From contig CAVSYR010000005.1 in assembly GCA_963732225.1 (NCBI GenBank), forward strand, positions 682,001 to 746,000: a stretch of DNA of 64,000 nt, written 5' to 3'. The notes below the pieces were generated by a model that was not told the DNA's origin, made no database searches, and was given only the letters and a program-made list of their open reading frames with translations. A program made the translations under genes and the position numbers. The stretch is from VRUE01 sp963732225. Its GTDB lineage: Bacteria > Actinomycetota > Thermoleophilia > Solirubrobacterales > 70-9. Below are positions 33,029 to 41,461 of the stretch, piece by piece (position 1 is the first letter of the stretch; every line of letters begins with the position of its first letter).

Positions 33029-33787
33029 CTAGCGGGCGCCCTCGGAGTACTTCTCGACCGGGGGCCGCACCGGCTCCGCTGGCTCGGTCGGCGGCAAGCC
33101 GCCCTTCTCGATCACAAAGCGGAACACAGCGGCCGCTAGCAGCGAGCCGACGATCGGGCCGACCAGGTAGGGCCAGACTTCGCCCCACTCGTTGCCGACC
33201 AGCGCCGGGCCGAACCAGCGGGCGGGATTGAAGGAACCACCGGTCAGCGGGCCGCCGACCATGACGATGAAGCCCAGCGTGGTGCCGATCGCCAGCGGCG
33301 CCCACTCCTTGAAGCTCTTGCGGGAGTAGACCGCGGCGAGAATCACGAGCACGAGGCAGAAGGTGCCGAGCGCCTCGACGATCGAGCCCCGGAAGGCGTT
33401 GCCGAGAATCGGGCTGACGGTCGCCGCACCGTAGTGAGTCGCGCGTCCCTCGTCGAGCAGAAGGCCCTTGCAGAGCAGCGCGCCGAGCACACCGCCCGAG
33501 AACTGAGCCAGCATGAAGATCACGGCGTCGATCGACGAGATCCGCCTGATCACCCAGGCAGCCAGCGTCACTGCGGGGTTGAAATGCCCACCGCTGACCA
33601 CGCCGAACATGACGATCAGGCCAAAGAGTAGGAAGGCATGGACGAGGCCGATGACCGCGAAGTCCGACCCGAACTGGGCCTGTTCGCCGGTCGAGACGAA
33701 AAGCACCACGACGCTGGTGATGAAGAACACCAACAAGAAGGTGCCTATTAGCTCAGCAAGGTATGCCGGTAGTCCGCGTTCCTGCAC
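33029..33787 (-). CDS. aquaporin / MIP-family channel
   Basis: 252 residues with six membrane helices and both NPA boxes (GGHFNPAVT in the first half, GGSFNPARWFGP in the second). The GTG start at 33787 has a strong AGGAGGAG site. The Arg after the second NPA is the selectivity-filter arginine. Water or small neutral solutes are expected; glycerol use cannot be excluded. It is a monocistronic unit with its own terminator. Confidence 0.93.
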   Translation of the reverse strand: MQERGLPAYLAELIGTFLLVFFITSVVVLFVSTGEQAQFGSDFAVIGLVHAFLLFGLIVMFGVVSGGHFNPAVTLAAWVIRRISSIDAVIFMLAQFSGGVLGALLCKGLLLDEGRATHYGAATVSPILGNAFRGSIVEALGTFCLVLVILAAVYSRKSFKEWAPLAIGTTLGFIVMVGGPLTGGSFNPARWFGPALVGNEWGEVWPYLVGPIVGSLLAAAVFRFVIEKGGLPPTEPAEPVRPPVEKYSEGAR

Positions 33788-33871
33788 TCTCTCTCCTCCT
33801 AGATCCCTGATTCGACTGGGGCGGGCGCCAGTCTACCCATATTGCTCGAATGAATTAGGTTCCCGAGCTCT

Positions 33872-34837
33872 ATGAAGTTGGTTGCCGCGCTGCTGGCGGC
33901 CGCCTCTCTGTTTGCCGGCCTCGCCGGCTGCGGCGGGAGCGGCGCTGAACCGGGCGCGCCTAGCGGCGCGAGCTTGGTGCTCGACTTCACGCCGAACGCG
34001 GTCCATTCCGGCATCTACGCGGCACAGCACGAAGGCTTCTACCGCGACGAAGGCGTCGACCTGACGATCCGCCAGCCGGGCGAATCGACCGACGCGCCAA
34101 AGCTGCTCGCCGCCGGCCGCGTCGACTTCGCGATCCTCGACATCCACGACCTCGGCATCGCCCGCGAGCGCGGTATCGACCTGGTCGGCACGATGCCGCT
34201 GGTGCAGCGACCGCTGGCCGCGGTGATCGCCCACAGTGGCCGCGGCATAACCGGGCCGAAGGAGCTCGAAGGACGCACCGTCGGCGTCACCGGCCTGCCC
34301 TCGGACGAAGCCGTGGTCGACTCCGAGGTGAGCGCCGATGGCGGCAACCCGGCCAAGGTCAAGCGGGTGACGATCGGCTTCAACGCGATCTCGGCGCTCG
34401 CGGCCGGCAAGGTCGACGCCGCGACCGGCTTCTGGAACGCCGAGGGGGTTGCCCTGCGCCAGCAGGGGGTGCCGATCCGGATCTTCAAGGTCAACCGCTA
34501 CGGCGCCCCGCCCTACCCCGAGCTGGTTCTCGTCGCCTCGCGGCAGACGATCGAGCACGATCCCAAGCTGGTCGAATCGGTGCTGGCGGCGACGACGCGG
34601 GGTTATGAACTGACCGTCCACGACCCCAAGCGCGCCCTCGACGACCTGCTCGCCGAAGTGCCCAGCCTCGCGCGCAGCGAACAGCAGGCCCAGCTCAAGG
34701 TGCTGCTCCCCGACCTGGACCCGAAGCCATTCGACCCCACCGTCCTCAAAGCCTGGGCGGCCTGGGACCTCGAACACGGACTGCTCGAACGACCCCTCGA
34801 TGTGAGCGAAGCGTTCGAGCTAGGCTTGCAACCGTGA
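33872..34837 (+). CDS. NMT1/THI5-like substrate-binding lipoprotein
   Basis: 321 residues. The lipobox is FAGLAGCGGSG with Cys20. The mature part begins LVLDFTPNAVHSGIYAAQHEGFYRDEG, the signature of the THI5/NMT1 binding-protein family (pyrimidine precursors of thiamine, or riboflavin-like ligands). The core includes DFAILDIHDLGIARERG and GFWNAEGVALRQQG. No permease or ATPase gene is nearby, so its ABC transporter would be elsewhere. The gene starts a three-gene overlapping unit. Confidence 0.85.
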   Translation: MKLVAALLAAASLFAGLAGCGGSGAEPGAPSGASLVLDFTPNAVHSGIYAAQHEGFYRDEGVDLTIRQPGESTDAPKLLAAGRVDFAILDIHDLGIARERGIDLVGTMPLVQRPLAAVIAHSGRGITGPKELEGRTVGVTGLPSDEAVVDSEVSADGGNPAKVKRVTIGFNAISALAAGKVDAATGFWNAEGVALRQQGVPIRIFKVNRYGAPPYPELVLVASRQTIEHDPKLVESVLAATTRGYELTVHDPKRALDDLLAEVPSLARSEQQAQLKVLLPDLDPKPFDPTVLKAWAAWDLEHGLLERPLDVSEAFELGLQP

Positions 34838-35196
34838 GCCTGGCAGCCGACTTCCAGCAAGTGCTCGACGCGATGCCGCCCGACTGGACCGACCTCGAAC
34901 TCGACCTGCGGATCGACGACGAGAGCCGCTACGTCGACTGCGCCGTGGCGCTGAGCCAGGTCAACGCCCGGCCCTACTCGAAGGCCGACTGGGACTGGCG
35001 GCTGGTCGTCGCCCACAGCTTCGGCCACGCCGCGGCGGCGGAGACGGTCAAGGGCGTGCTGGCAAAGCTCGACGCCGAGGGCATCGGCGGCCAGATGCAG
35101 CTGCGCGAGGTGCGCGAGGGTCGCTCCGAGGTCGTGCAGATGTGGGGCCGCCCCGAGAGCGTTCGCGAGGAGTTCCGCGAACGCCGCTCGCTCTAG
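34834..35196 (+). CDS. conserved-looking hypothetical protein (120 aa)
   Basis: The GTG start overlaps the previous stop (GTGA), and its own TAG overlaps the next GTG. The small acidic, soluble protein has a repeated aromatic region (YSKADWDWRLVVAHSFGHA). No signal peptide, membrane helix or known motif is present. The tight coupling on both sides supports a real gene. Function unknown. Confidence 0.7.
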   Translation: MSLAADFQQVLDAMPPDWTDLELDLRIDDESRYVDCAVALSQVNARPYSKADWDWRLVVAHSFGHAAAAETVKGVLAKLDAEGIGGQMQLREVREGRSEVVQMWGRPESVREEFRERRSL

Positions 35197-35522
35197 TGGC
35201 CCGCGTCCTCGCGATCTCCTCCGACCTGCTGCTCGGCAGCAAGGTCGAGGCAATGCTGCGGGCGGCCGGCCACGAGGTGACGATGGCGTCGGGACTGGAG
35301 GGTGCGTCACTCGACGGCGCCGAACTGATCGTCGCCGACCTCGATGCCGATGACGCTGCCGCCCTGGTCGGCCACGGCATCCCCGTCCTCGGCTACTACT
35401 CACACGTCGATGTCGACACCAAGCAACGCGCCGAAGCTGCCGGTGTCGACCTCGTGGTCCCCCGCTCCCGCATGGCCCGGGAACTAGTGAGCCTCGCAGC
35501 AGGTCTTCTTCCCGCGTCGTAG
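35196..35522 (+). CDS. receiver-like (CheY-fold) small protein, degenerate
   Basis: 108 residues from GTG 35196. ARVLAISSDLLLGSKVEAMLRAAGHEV … GAELIVADLDADDA … IPVLGYYSHVD … GVDLVVPRSRMARELVSLA follows the alternating strand/helix order of a receiver domain. The usual Asp pair after strand 1 is missing (SSD) and the conserved Lys is replaced. The putative phospho-acceptor Asp (VADLDAD) remains. It may be a non-phosphorylated receiver or an unrelated Rossmann-like domain. Confidence 0.7.
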   Translation: MARVLAISSDLLLGSKVEAMLRAAGHEVTMASGLEGASLDGAELIVADLDADDAAALVGHGIPVLGYYSHVDVDTKQRAEAAGVDLVVPRSRMARELVSLAAGLLPAS

Positions 35523-35585
35523 GCGGGCGGAGGCCCCTCCGATGAGCCTCCCCGCTGTTGCTCGGCGGAGGGGCCTCCGCCCGCC
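35522..35585. repeat. palindromic element, copy C (fills the gap between two convergent genes)
   Basis: Perfect 20-bp arms at 35522-35541 and 35566-35585. Then come one A/G mismatch (35542/35565), a 5-bp inner stem with one T-G wobble (35543-35547/35560-35564) and the loop CTCCCCGCTGTT, identical to copy B. It occupies nearly all of the 68-bp gap between the receiver-like gene and mntH, where it could also stop transcription both ways. Confidence 0.9.
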
Positions 35586-35590
35586 CCGCC

Positions 35591-36931
35591 TCAACCGAAG
35601 AAGACCTGCTGCAGCAAGAAGACGTTCAAGGCGATGATCATCGCGGCGAGCACGCCGGCGATGCCGGTCAGCCAGCGCGGATTGACCAGGGCCCCCATCA
35701 CCTTCCTGCTCGAGGTCAGCATCAGCAGCGGTACCAGGGCGAAGGGAATGCCGAAGGAGAGGACGACCTGGCTGGCGACCAGGGCGTCGGTCGGGTCGAT
35801 GCCGATCGCGAGCACGATCAGAGCCGGGGCCAAAGTGACCGCGCGGCGGATGAAGATCGGGATGCGGCGGCGGAGGAAGCCCTGCATCACCACCTGGCCG
35901 GCCATCGTGCCAACCGATGAAGAAGCGAAGCCGGAGGCGAGCAGGGCGATGCCGAAGACGGTCGCGGCGCGGTCCGAGACGAGGGTCTTAAAGCCTTCGA
36001 AGGCGCCGTCGATCGAGTCGACGCCGGTCAGGCCGCTGCCGTGGAAGAGCGCGGCGGCGACGATCATCATCGAGAGGTTGACGACGCCGGCGAGCGAGAG
36101 CGCGATGATGACGTCGACCCGCTCGAAGCCGAGGATCTTGCGCCGCTCGGAATCGTCGCGGCCAACCACCCGCTTCTGGGTCAGCGCCGAGTGCAGGTAG
36201 ATCACGTGCGGCATCACGGTCGCGCCGATGATCCCGGTGGCGAGCAGAATGCTCTCGGTGCCGGCAAAGCCAGGGACGATCAGGTGGCGGCCGATTTCGC
36301 TCGCGTCGGGGCTGGCGTCGAAGAGCTCGAAGGCAAAGGAGGCGACGACGACGCCGACCAGGACCGTGATCCCGGCCTCGAGCCGGCGGAAGCCCTTCTG
36401 CTGCAGGGCGAGGATCGCGAAGGCGCCGGCACCGGCGATCACGCCGGCGGGAAAGAGCGGGATCCCGAAGAGCAGGTTGAGGCCGAGGGCGGCGCCGACG
36501 ACCTCGGCGATGTCGCAGGCCATCGCCACCAGCTCGGCCTGCAGCCAGAGGCCGATCGAGGTGCGGCGCGAGAAGCGCTCGCGGCAGAGCTCGGCGAGGT
36601 TCTTGCCGGTCGCGATCCCGAGCTTAGCCGACTGGGTCTGCACGACCATCGCGATCAGGTTCGCGCCGAGGACGACCCAGAGCAGCAGGTAGCCGAACTT
36701 GGCGCCGCCGGCGATATTGGTGGCGAAGTTGCCGGGGTCGATATAGGCAACGGCGGCGATGAAGGCCGGACCGAGGAAGGGCCAGATGCGCGAGAAGCCG
36801 CGGGCGTGGCCGTCGAGCGAGCGGCGCGCGGCGCGAGCGACCGCGGCCTCGCCGGGGAGGACGTCCTCGAGTCCGTTCCCGTTGGGAGGGGCCTCCGCGG
36901 ACTCGGGCGCGCTCACCGGAGGTGGCTTCAT
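35591..36931 (-). CDS. mntH: Nramp-family divalent metal transporter
   Basis: 446 residues with about eleven membrane helices. Helix 1 carries the metal-site motif AYIDPGNFATN (Asp-Pro-Gly-Asn) and helix 6 the GIIGATVMPHVIYLHSAL segment (Met-Pro-His), both diagnostic of MntH. It imports Mn2+ (and Fe2+) with protons. The N-terminal 40 residues are a variable cytoplasmic extension. Its ATG overlaps the mntR stop by one base, so regulator and transporter are co-expressed. Confidence 0.95.
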   Translation of the reverse strand: MKPPPVSAPESAEAPPNGNGLEDVLPGEAAVARAARRSLDGHARGFSRIWPFLGPAFIAAVAYIDPGNFATNIAGGAKFGYLLLWVVLGANLIAMVVQTQSAKLGIATGKNLAELCRERFSRRTSIGLWLQAELVAMACDIAEVVGAALGLNLLFGIPLFPAGVIAGAGAFAILALQQKGFRRLEAGITVLVGVVVASFAFELFDASPDASEIGRHLIVPGFAGTESILLATGIIGATVMPHVIYLHSALTQKRVVGRDDSERRKILGFERVDVIIALSLAGVVNLSMMIVAAALFHGSGLTGVDSIDGAFEGFKTLVSDRAATVFGIALLASGFASSSVGTMAGQVVMQGFLRRRIPIFIRRAVTLAPALIVLAIGIDPTDALVASQVVLSFGIPFALVPLLMLTSSRKVMGALVNPRWLTGIAGVLAAMIIALNVFLLQQVFFG

Positions 36932-37371
36932 CAGTTGTCGCCCTCTACCGGCAAGGTCAGATCAGGACCGGGAATCGGCGTGCCGTGCGGGTCGTGGCTC
37001 GGCTCGCCGAGCTTGGCCGCAATCAGCAGCTCGAGCTCCTCGGAGATGTAGTGCTCGAGCACCTCGGCCTCCTCGTGCACACGGTCCTCGGGCATGCCAA
37101 GCGCCTCGGAGAGGTAGGCCTCGATCAGGCGGTGGTGGCGGATCACCTCGAGCGCGACCTTCTCGCCGGCCGGGGTCAGGGTCACGCCCTTGTAGGGGAG
37201 GTAGTCGACCAGGCCCATCTCGCCGAGCTTCTTCAGCATCGAGGTCGCCGTGGCCGGGGTGACGCTGAGGCGCTGGGCTACCTCGCCGTTGAGGACGGGG
37301 CCGCGGCGCTGTTGCGAGAGGGCGTAGATCGCCTTGGCGTAATCCTCTATGGCCTCGGAAGTTTTAGGCAT
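36931..37371 (-). CDS. mntR: DtxR/MntR-family metal-dependent repressor
   Basis: 146 residues. It has an N-terminal winged helix (IEDYAKAIYALSQQ … VTPATATSMLKKLGEMGLV) and a dimerisation/metal domain (RHHRLIEAYLSEALGMPEDRVHEEAEVLEHYIS). The second region holds the His/Glu/Asp ligands typical of MntR/IdeR. No C-terminal SH3 domain is present, which fits MntR better than DtxR. Its start codon lies inside one of two palindromic boxes, so it probably represses itself and mntH when metal-loaded. Confidence 0.92.
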   Translation of the reverse strand: MPKTSEAIEDYAKAIYALSQQRRGPVLNGEVAQRLSVTPATATSMLKKLGEMGLVDYLPYKGVTLTPAGEKVALEVIRHHRLIEAYLSEALGMPEDRVHEEAEVLEHYISEELELLIAAKLGEPSHDPHGTPIPGPDLTLPVEGDN

Positions 37372-37398
37372 GTCTAAAAGAGTTTGACATATCTAAAA
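37362..37398. promoter_or_regulatory. two MntR-type operator boxes, one covering the mntR start codon
   Basis: Box 1 (37362-37379, TTTTAGGCATGTCTAAAA) is an 18-bp palindrome with two mismatched positions. Box 2 (37381-37398) matches the same consensus at 13 of 18 positions. Centres are 19 bp apart, about two helical turns. The mntR ATG occupies 37369-37371 on the minus strand, inside box 1. Bound repressor would block both the promoter and the start of the message. Confidence 0.8.
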
Positions 37399-37434
37399 GA
37401 CAGACCCACGACAGCCGCTTCCTAGAATTGCCAT

Positions 37435-38388
37435 ATGGCCGAAGCGGTGACAGTCGAGCTCGACGCCCAGTACAGGCAGCTCAGGGAAGAGTGCGGCGTC
37501 CTCGACCGCTCCGATCGCGGCAAGCTGCTGGTGACCGGAGCGGAAGCGGCCGAGTACCTGCAAGGTCAGCTCACCAACGACATCGAGGCCCTCGAGGCCG
37601 GTGAGGGCTGTTATGCGGCGCTGCTCGACCGCAAGGGGCATATGCAGGCCGACATGCGGGTGCTGGTGGTTAGCGGGGAGAAGATCTGGGTCGACACTGA
37701 GCCCGAGGCAATAGCGGCTGCCAGGCGACATCTCGAGATGTACAAGGTCGGGCGCGATGCGGATGTCGTGGATGCCAGTGCCGAACGCGCGATCGTCTCC
37801 TTGATCGGGCCGCGCAGCGCTGAGCTGGCTGGCTCCTCCCCCCTGCCCGAGTACTGCCACGAAGAGATCGCGGTCGACGGGATCGAGTGCCCAGCGGTGG
37901 GCACGGCCCTGGGCATCGATCTGATCCCGCGCGCCGAGGATCGCGAGCGGCTGATCGCCGCCCTGGCCGCGGCAGGCGCGCCAGCGGTTGACCCCGCCGC
38001 GGCCGAGATCATTCGCATCGAGAGCGGCACGCCGCGCTTCGGCAGTGAGATGGACACGGCGACGATGCCCGCCGAGGCCGGCATCGTCGCCGCCGCGGTT
38101 AACTTCGAGAAGGGCTGCTACATCGGCCAGGAGACGGTCGCCCGCCTCCACTACAAGGGAAAGCCGAATCGTCACCTGCGCGGCCTCCAGCTCAGCGCTC
38201 CCGCCGAGCCCGGAACGACCCTCTCGCTTGGCGAGAAGGAGGTCGGCAAGCTCGGCGGCAGCTGCGTCTCCCCCGCCCACGGACCGATCGGACTGGCGAT
38301 CGTGCGGCGCGAGGCCGAGCCCGGCGCCGAGCTGCTCGTAGGTGAAGATGGCGTTACGGCTCGCGTAGTCGACTTGCCCTTCGGCTAG
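37435..38388 (+). CDS. YgfZ/GcvT-like folate-binding protein (Fe-S cluster assembly factor)
   Basis: 317 residues. The YgfZ signature KGCYIGQETVARLHYKG is at about 223-239 with its conserved Cys, and LYRCGVLDRSDRGKLLV-type N-terminal sequence (segment CGVLDRSDRGKLLVTGAEA) matches the GcvT fold. YgfZ/IbaG-type proteins help maintain certain Fe-S enzymes using tetrahydrofolate. It is divergent from mntR and shares the operator region, so a link to metal status is possible. Confidence 0.9.
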   Translation: MAEAVTVELDAQYRQLREECGVLDRSDRGKLLVTGAEAAEYLQGQLTNDIEALEAGEGCYAALLDRKGHMQADMRVLVVSGEKIWVDTEPEAIAAARRHLEMYKVGRDADVVDASAERAIVSLIGPRSAELAGSSPLPEYCHEEIAVDGIECPAVGTALGIDLIPRAEDRERLIAALAAAGAPAVDPAAAEIIRIESGTPRFGSEMDTATMPAEAGIVAAAVNFEKGCYIGQETVARLHYKGKPNRHLRGLQLSAPAEPGTTLSLGEKEVGKLGGSCVSPAHGPIGLAIVRREAEPGAELLVGEDGVTARVVDLPFG

Positions 38389-38399
38389 ATTCCGCCCCG

Positions 38400-38888
38400 A
38401 TGGGAAGTGGGAGAGGCAGAGCCTTCGCCGCAGGCTGCGTCGTCGTCGCGCTGGGACTGCTCGCGGCCGGTTGCGGCTCGGAGACCCATCCCAACGAACC
38501 GCGACCGCAGCCGCCGACCCGGGTCAGCGTCACGGTGACGCCAAAGGCGATCACCGTGCAGCCGCCGCGGATCGCGATCGGCCCGGAACCGAGCCAGCAG
38601 ATCCCGCAGAATCAGCACGCTCCCCAACCCCAGGTGAGGTCGAAGGCGCCGGTCAACGTCGTCTTCGTCACCGCCAACCTGACCGACTTCAACTCCAAAC
38701 TCGAAGTGCGCGGGCCGAAAAACGCCAAGTCGGGAGCGCTCGTCGCCAACGGCAACAACTCCCTGCTCACCGCCCTGCCGACCGGCGTCTACGAGGTCAG
38801 CGCCGCCGACATCCCCAGCGCCAAGCCGGTTCGCTTCACCGTCGGCCCGTACCGCAGCTCCTCCGAGAACGACGTACTGCTGCCGTAA
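38400..38888 (+). CDS. small lipoprotein, unknown function
   Basis: 162 residues. The lipobox GLLAAGCGSE places the modified Cys at 25. A Pro/Gln-rich linker is followed by a beta-rich C-terminal domain (NVVFVTANLTDFNSKLEVRGP … GVYEVSAADIPSAKPVRFTVG). No family is recognised. It lies 11 bp after the YgfZ-like gene, probably in the same transcript. Confidence 0.75.
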   Translation: MGSGRGRAFAAGCVVVALGLLAAGCGSETHPNEPRPQPPTRVSVTVTPKAITVQPPRIAIGPEPSQQIPQNQHAPQPQVRSKAPVNVVFVTANLTDFNSKLEVRGPKNAKSGALVANGNNSLLTALPTGVYEVSAADIPSAKPVRFTVGPYRSSSENDVLLP

Positions 38889-38943
38889 ATAGCGGCCTTG
38901 CGGCGCCGCCGCTACGTCTGCCCCACTCGTCAACATCGGAGAG

Positions 38944-40149
38944 GTGACCATCGTTCTCGCAATCGCCGTGCTCGCGCTCGCCGCGGCGCTCGTCTACGTC
39001 GTCGCCCGCCGACCCGAGGAGCAGGCGCCCCTCGACCACGGCCCCGCAATCCAGGCGGCGACCTCGAAGGCTGTTGCCGACCTGCTGCGGGTCAACGAGG
39101 AGTCGCGCAAGCTCGACACGCAGGCGGCGGAGGCGGCGCTGCAGAAGCGCGAGGCCGAGTTCCGGCGACTGACCGAGCCGATCGGCAAAAACCTCGAGCG
39201 GATCGAAAAAGAGGTCTCGACGATGAGCCGCGACCGCCGCAGCGCCGACGGCGCGGTGCGCACGCTGCTCGACGAGATGAAGATCGGCCTCGGTGATCTC
39301 GGCACCCAGACCGGGACCCTGGTCAAGGCGCTGCGCCAGCCGCAGACCCGCGGCCAGTGGGGCGAGGTACAGCTGAAGCGCTGCGTCGAGATCTCCGGCA
39401 TGACCGAGCACGTCGACTTCGAGCTGCAGCAGACCTTCAACGACGGCGAGGGGATCCTGCGCCCCGACGCCGTGGTGATGCTGCCGGCTGGCCGCCGCGT
39501 CGTGATCGACTCCAAGGTGCCGCTCGACGCCTACCTCGAGGTGCTCGAGGCCGAGGACGACGCCAGCCGCAAGGGCGAGCTGATCCGCCACGCCCGCCAG
39601 GTCCGCGACCACATCACCAAACTCGCCTCGAAGCGCTACCAGGACCAGTTCGACAGTGGCGAGACACCCGACTTCGTCGTCTGCTTCATGCCCTCCGAGG
39701 CCGCCCTGCACGCCGCCTTCGAGGCCGAGCCCTCGCTCTACGACTACGCGCTCGAGCAGAAGATCCTGATCGCGACCCCGACCACCCTGGTCGGCCTGCT
39801 GCGCACGGTCGAGCTCGGCTGGCGCCAGGAGCAGATCGCCGAGCAGGCCCAGGAGATCGCCTCGGCCTCACGCGAGCTTCACAGCCGCATGGGCGCCTTC
39901 CTCGAACACTTCGCCAAGGCCGGGCGCCAGCTCAACTCGGCGACCAAATCCTTCGACGACGCGGTCGGCTCACTGGAGAGCCGGATCATGCCGCAGCTGC
40001 GCCGCATCGAGGAGATGGGCGCCGCCTCCGGCAAGGAGCTGGAGGAGCCGCACCGGGTCGACCGCGCCGTGCGCCCGATCCTCGCCGAAGTGAGCGACGA
40101 GTCCAAGGCTCAGGGCCTGCCGCCGCAGGCCCACAGCGACGCCGCCTGA
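38944..40149 (+). CDS. rmuC: DNA recombination protein RmuC
   Basis: 401 residues from GTG with a GGAGAG site. It has an N-terminal membrane helix, a coiled-coil region (about 30-115) and the RmuC core: RGQWGEVQLKRCVEISGM, LRPDAVVMLPAGRRVVIDSKVPLDAY and the PD-(D/E)xK-like strand. The family is a nuclease-fold protein that limits inversions at repeats. Genes around it are unrelated. Confidence 0.92.
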   Translation: MTIVLAIAVLALAAALVYVVARRPEEQAPLDHGPAIQAATSKAVADLLRVNEESRKLDTQAAEAALQKREAEFRRLTEPIGKNLERIEKEVSTMSRDRRSADGAVRTLLDEMKIGLGDLGTQTGTLVKALRQPQTRGQWGEVQLKRCVEISGMTEHVDFELQQTFNDGEGILRPDAVVMLPAGRRVVIDSKVPLDAYLEVLEAEDDASRKGELIRHARQVRDHITKLASKRYQDQFDSGETPDFVVCFMPSEAALHAAFEAEPSLYDYALEQKILIATPTTLVGLLRTVELGWRQEQIAEQAQEIASASRELHSRMGAFLEHFAKAGRQLNSATKSFDDAVGSLESRIMPQLRRIEEMGAASGKELEEPHRVDRAVRPILAEVSDESKAQGLPPQAHSDAA

Positions 40150-40198
40150 GCGGCGTTAGGATTCGCCCGCCTGCAAACCGACCCGCGGAGGATCACAG

Positions 40199-41461
40199 TT
40201 GGCCGTTGACACGAGCACAGTTGCGAAGCTGGACGTAGAGCCCGGCACCCTGCCCGAGACGATGGCTGCCTGGGTGATCCGCCAGGAGCGCGAGGGGGAG
40301 CCGAAAGACGCCTTCCAGCTCGAGCAGATCGAGGTTCCCGAGCCGGGCGCCTTCGAGGTGATCGTCCGCGTGATGGCGGCCGGGGTCAACTTCAACAACG
40401 TCTGGGCGGCGCTGGGCAAGCCGGTCTCGGTCTTCGGCTACGGCGACCACCCAGAGTACGGCCACCACATCGGCGGCTCCGACGCCTCGGGAATCGTCTG
40501 GAAGGTCGGCGAGGGCGTCACCCGCTGGAAGCCGGGCGACGAGGTAGTCGTCCACTGCAACCAGGCCTCCTACGAGGACGTCGAGGTTCACGGGCTCGAT
40601 CCGCTCGCCGCACCGAGCCAGAGGATCTGGGGCTACGAGACGACCTGGGGCTCCTTCGCCCAGTTCACCAAGGTGCAGGCGCAGCAGCTGCTGCCCCGCC
40701 CTCAGAACCTCTCCTGGGCCGACTCCTGCGCCTACGGCCTCACCTACTTCACCGCCTACCGGATGCTGATCGACCAGTGCAAGCTGCAGCCCGGCCACAA
40801 CGTGTTGATCTGGGGCGCGGCCGGCGGCCTCGGCGTCTTCGCCGTGCAGCTCTGCAAGGCAGCCGGCGCCAACGCGGTCGGCGTCGTCTCATCCGATGAG
40901 AAGGGCGAGCTGATCAAGCAGCTCGGCGCGGTCGACTACATCAATCGCAAGGAGTTCGGCGAGATGATGCGCACGCCGGAGAACCTCGTCGACAAGGCCG
41001 CCGACAAGGAGCGCTTCCTGGCCTCCCGCGGCTTCGCCAAGCGGATCAAGGAGATCCTCGGCGACGCCCCCGACATCGTCTTCGAGCACGTCGGCCAAGC
41101 GACCTTCCCGACCTCCGTCTACGTCGTCAAGCCCTTCGGCAAAGTCGTCATCTGCGGTGCCACCTCGGGCTATCAGCTCGACTTCGACGTACGCTACCTC
41201 TGGATGAAGCAGAAGCAGATCATCGGCTCGCATTTCGCCAACGCCTACGAGTGCATGAAGGCCAACCAGTTGATGGCCGAGGGCAAGGTCCGCCCGGTGA
41301 TCTCGCAGACGATGGGCTTCGACGGCGTCGCCGACGCACACCAGCTGATGCACGAAAACAAGCACCTCGGCAAGATCGCGATCCTGGTCGGGGCCGAGTC
41401 CGAGGCCGAGGGGCAAAACGTGGACGGCCCGGGCGCGATCCGGGCGGAGGTGGGCGCCTGA
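40199..41461 (+). CDS. ccr: crotonyl-CoA carboxylase/reductase
   Basis: 420 residues from TTG 40199 (CGGAGGA site upstream). It is an MDR fold lacking zinc ligands, with the NADPH loop WGAAGGLGVFAVQL. Residues identified as CO2-binding in characterised enzymes have counterparts here: Asn in GVNFNNVWAALGKP, the Glu in GYETTWGSFAQF, and His in GSHFANAYE. It reductively carboxylates crotonyl-CoA to ethylmalonyl-CoA, the committing step of the ethylmalonyl-CoA pathway. The other enzymes of that pathway lie at 48.6, 52.4-54.6 and 60.3 kb. Confidence 0.95.
   Translation: MAVDTSTVAKLDVEPGTLPETMAAWVIRQEREGEPKDAFQLEQIEVPEPGAFEVIVRVMAAGVNFNNVWAALGKPVSVFGYGDHPEYGHHIGGSDASGIVWKVGEGVTRWKPGDEVVVHCNQASYEDVEVHGLDPLAAPSQRIWGYETTWGSFAQFTKVQAQQLLPRPQNLSWADSCAYGLTYFTAYRMLIDQCKLQPGHNVLIWGAAGGLGVFAVQLCKAAGANAVGVVSSDEKGELIKQLGAVDYINRKEFGEMMRTPENLVDKAADKERFLASRGFAKRIKEILGDAPDIVFEHVGQATFPTSVYVVKPFGKVVICGATSGYQLDFDVRYLWMKQKQIIGSHFANAYECMKANQLMAEGKVRPVISQTMGFDGVADAHQLMHENKHLGKIAILVGAESEAEGQNVDGPGAIRAEVGA

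Noticed and set aside
36868..36905. 8-bp inverted repeat with a GGAGGGGCCTCCGC segment shared with palindromic element C, in the mntH N-terminus
   Set aside because: The arms are short, the loop does not match, and the shared 14 bp is itself nearly palindromic and GC-rich; chance is enough.
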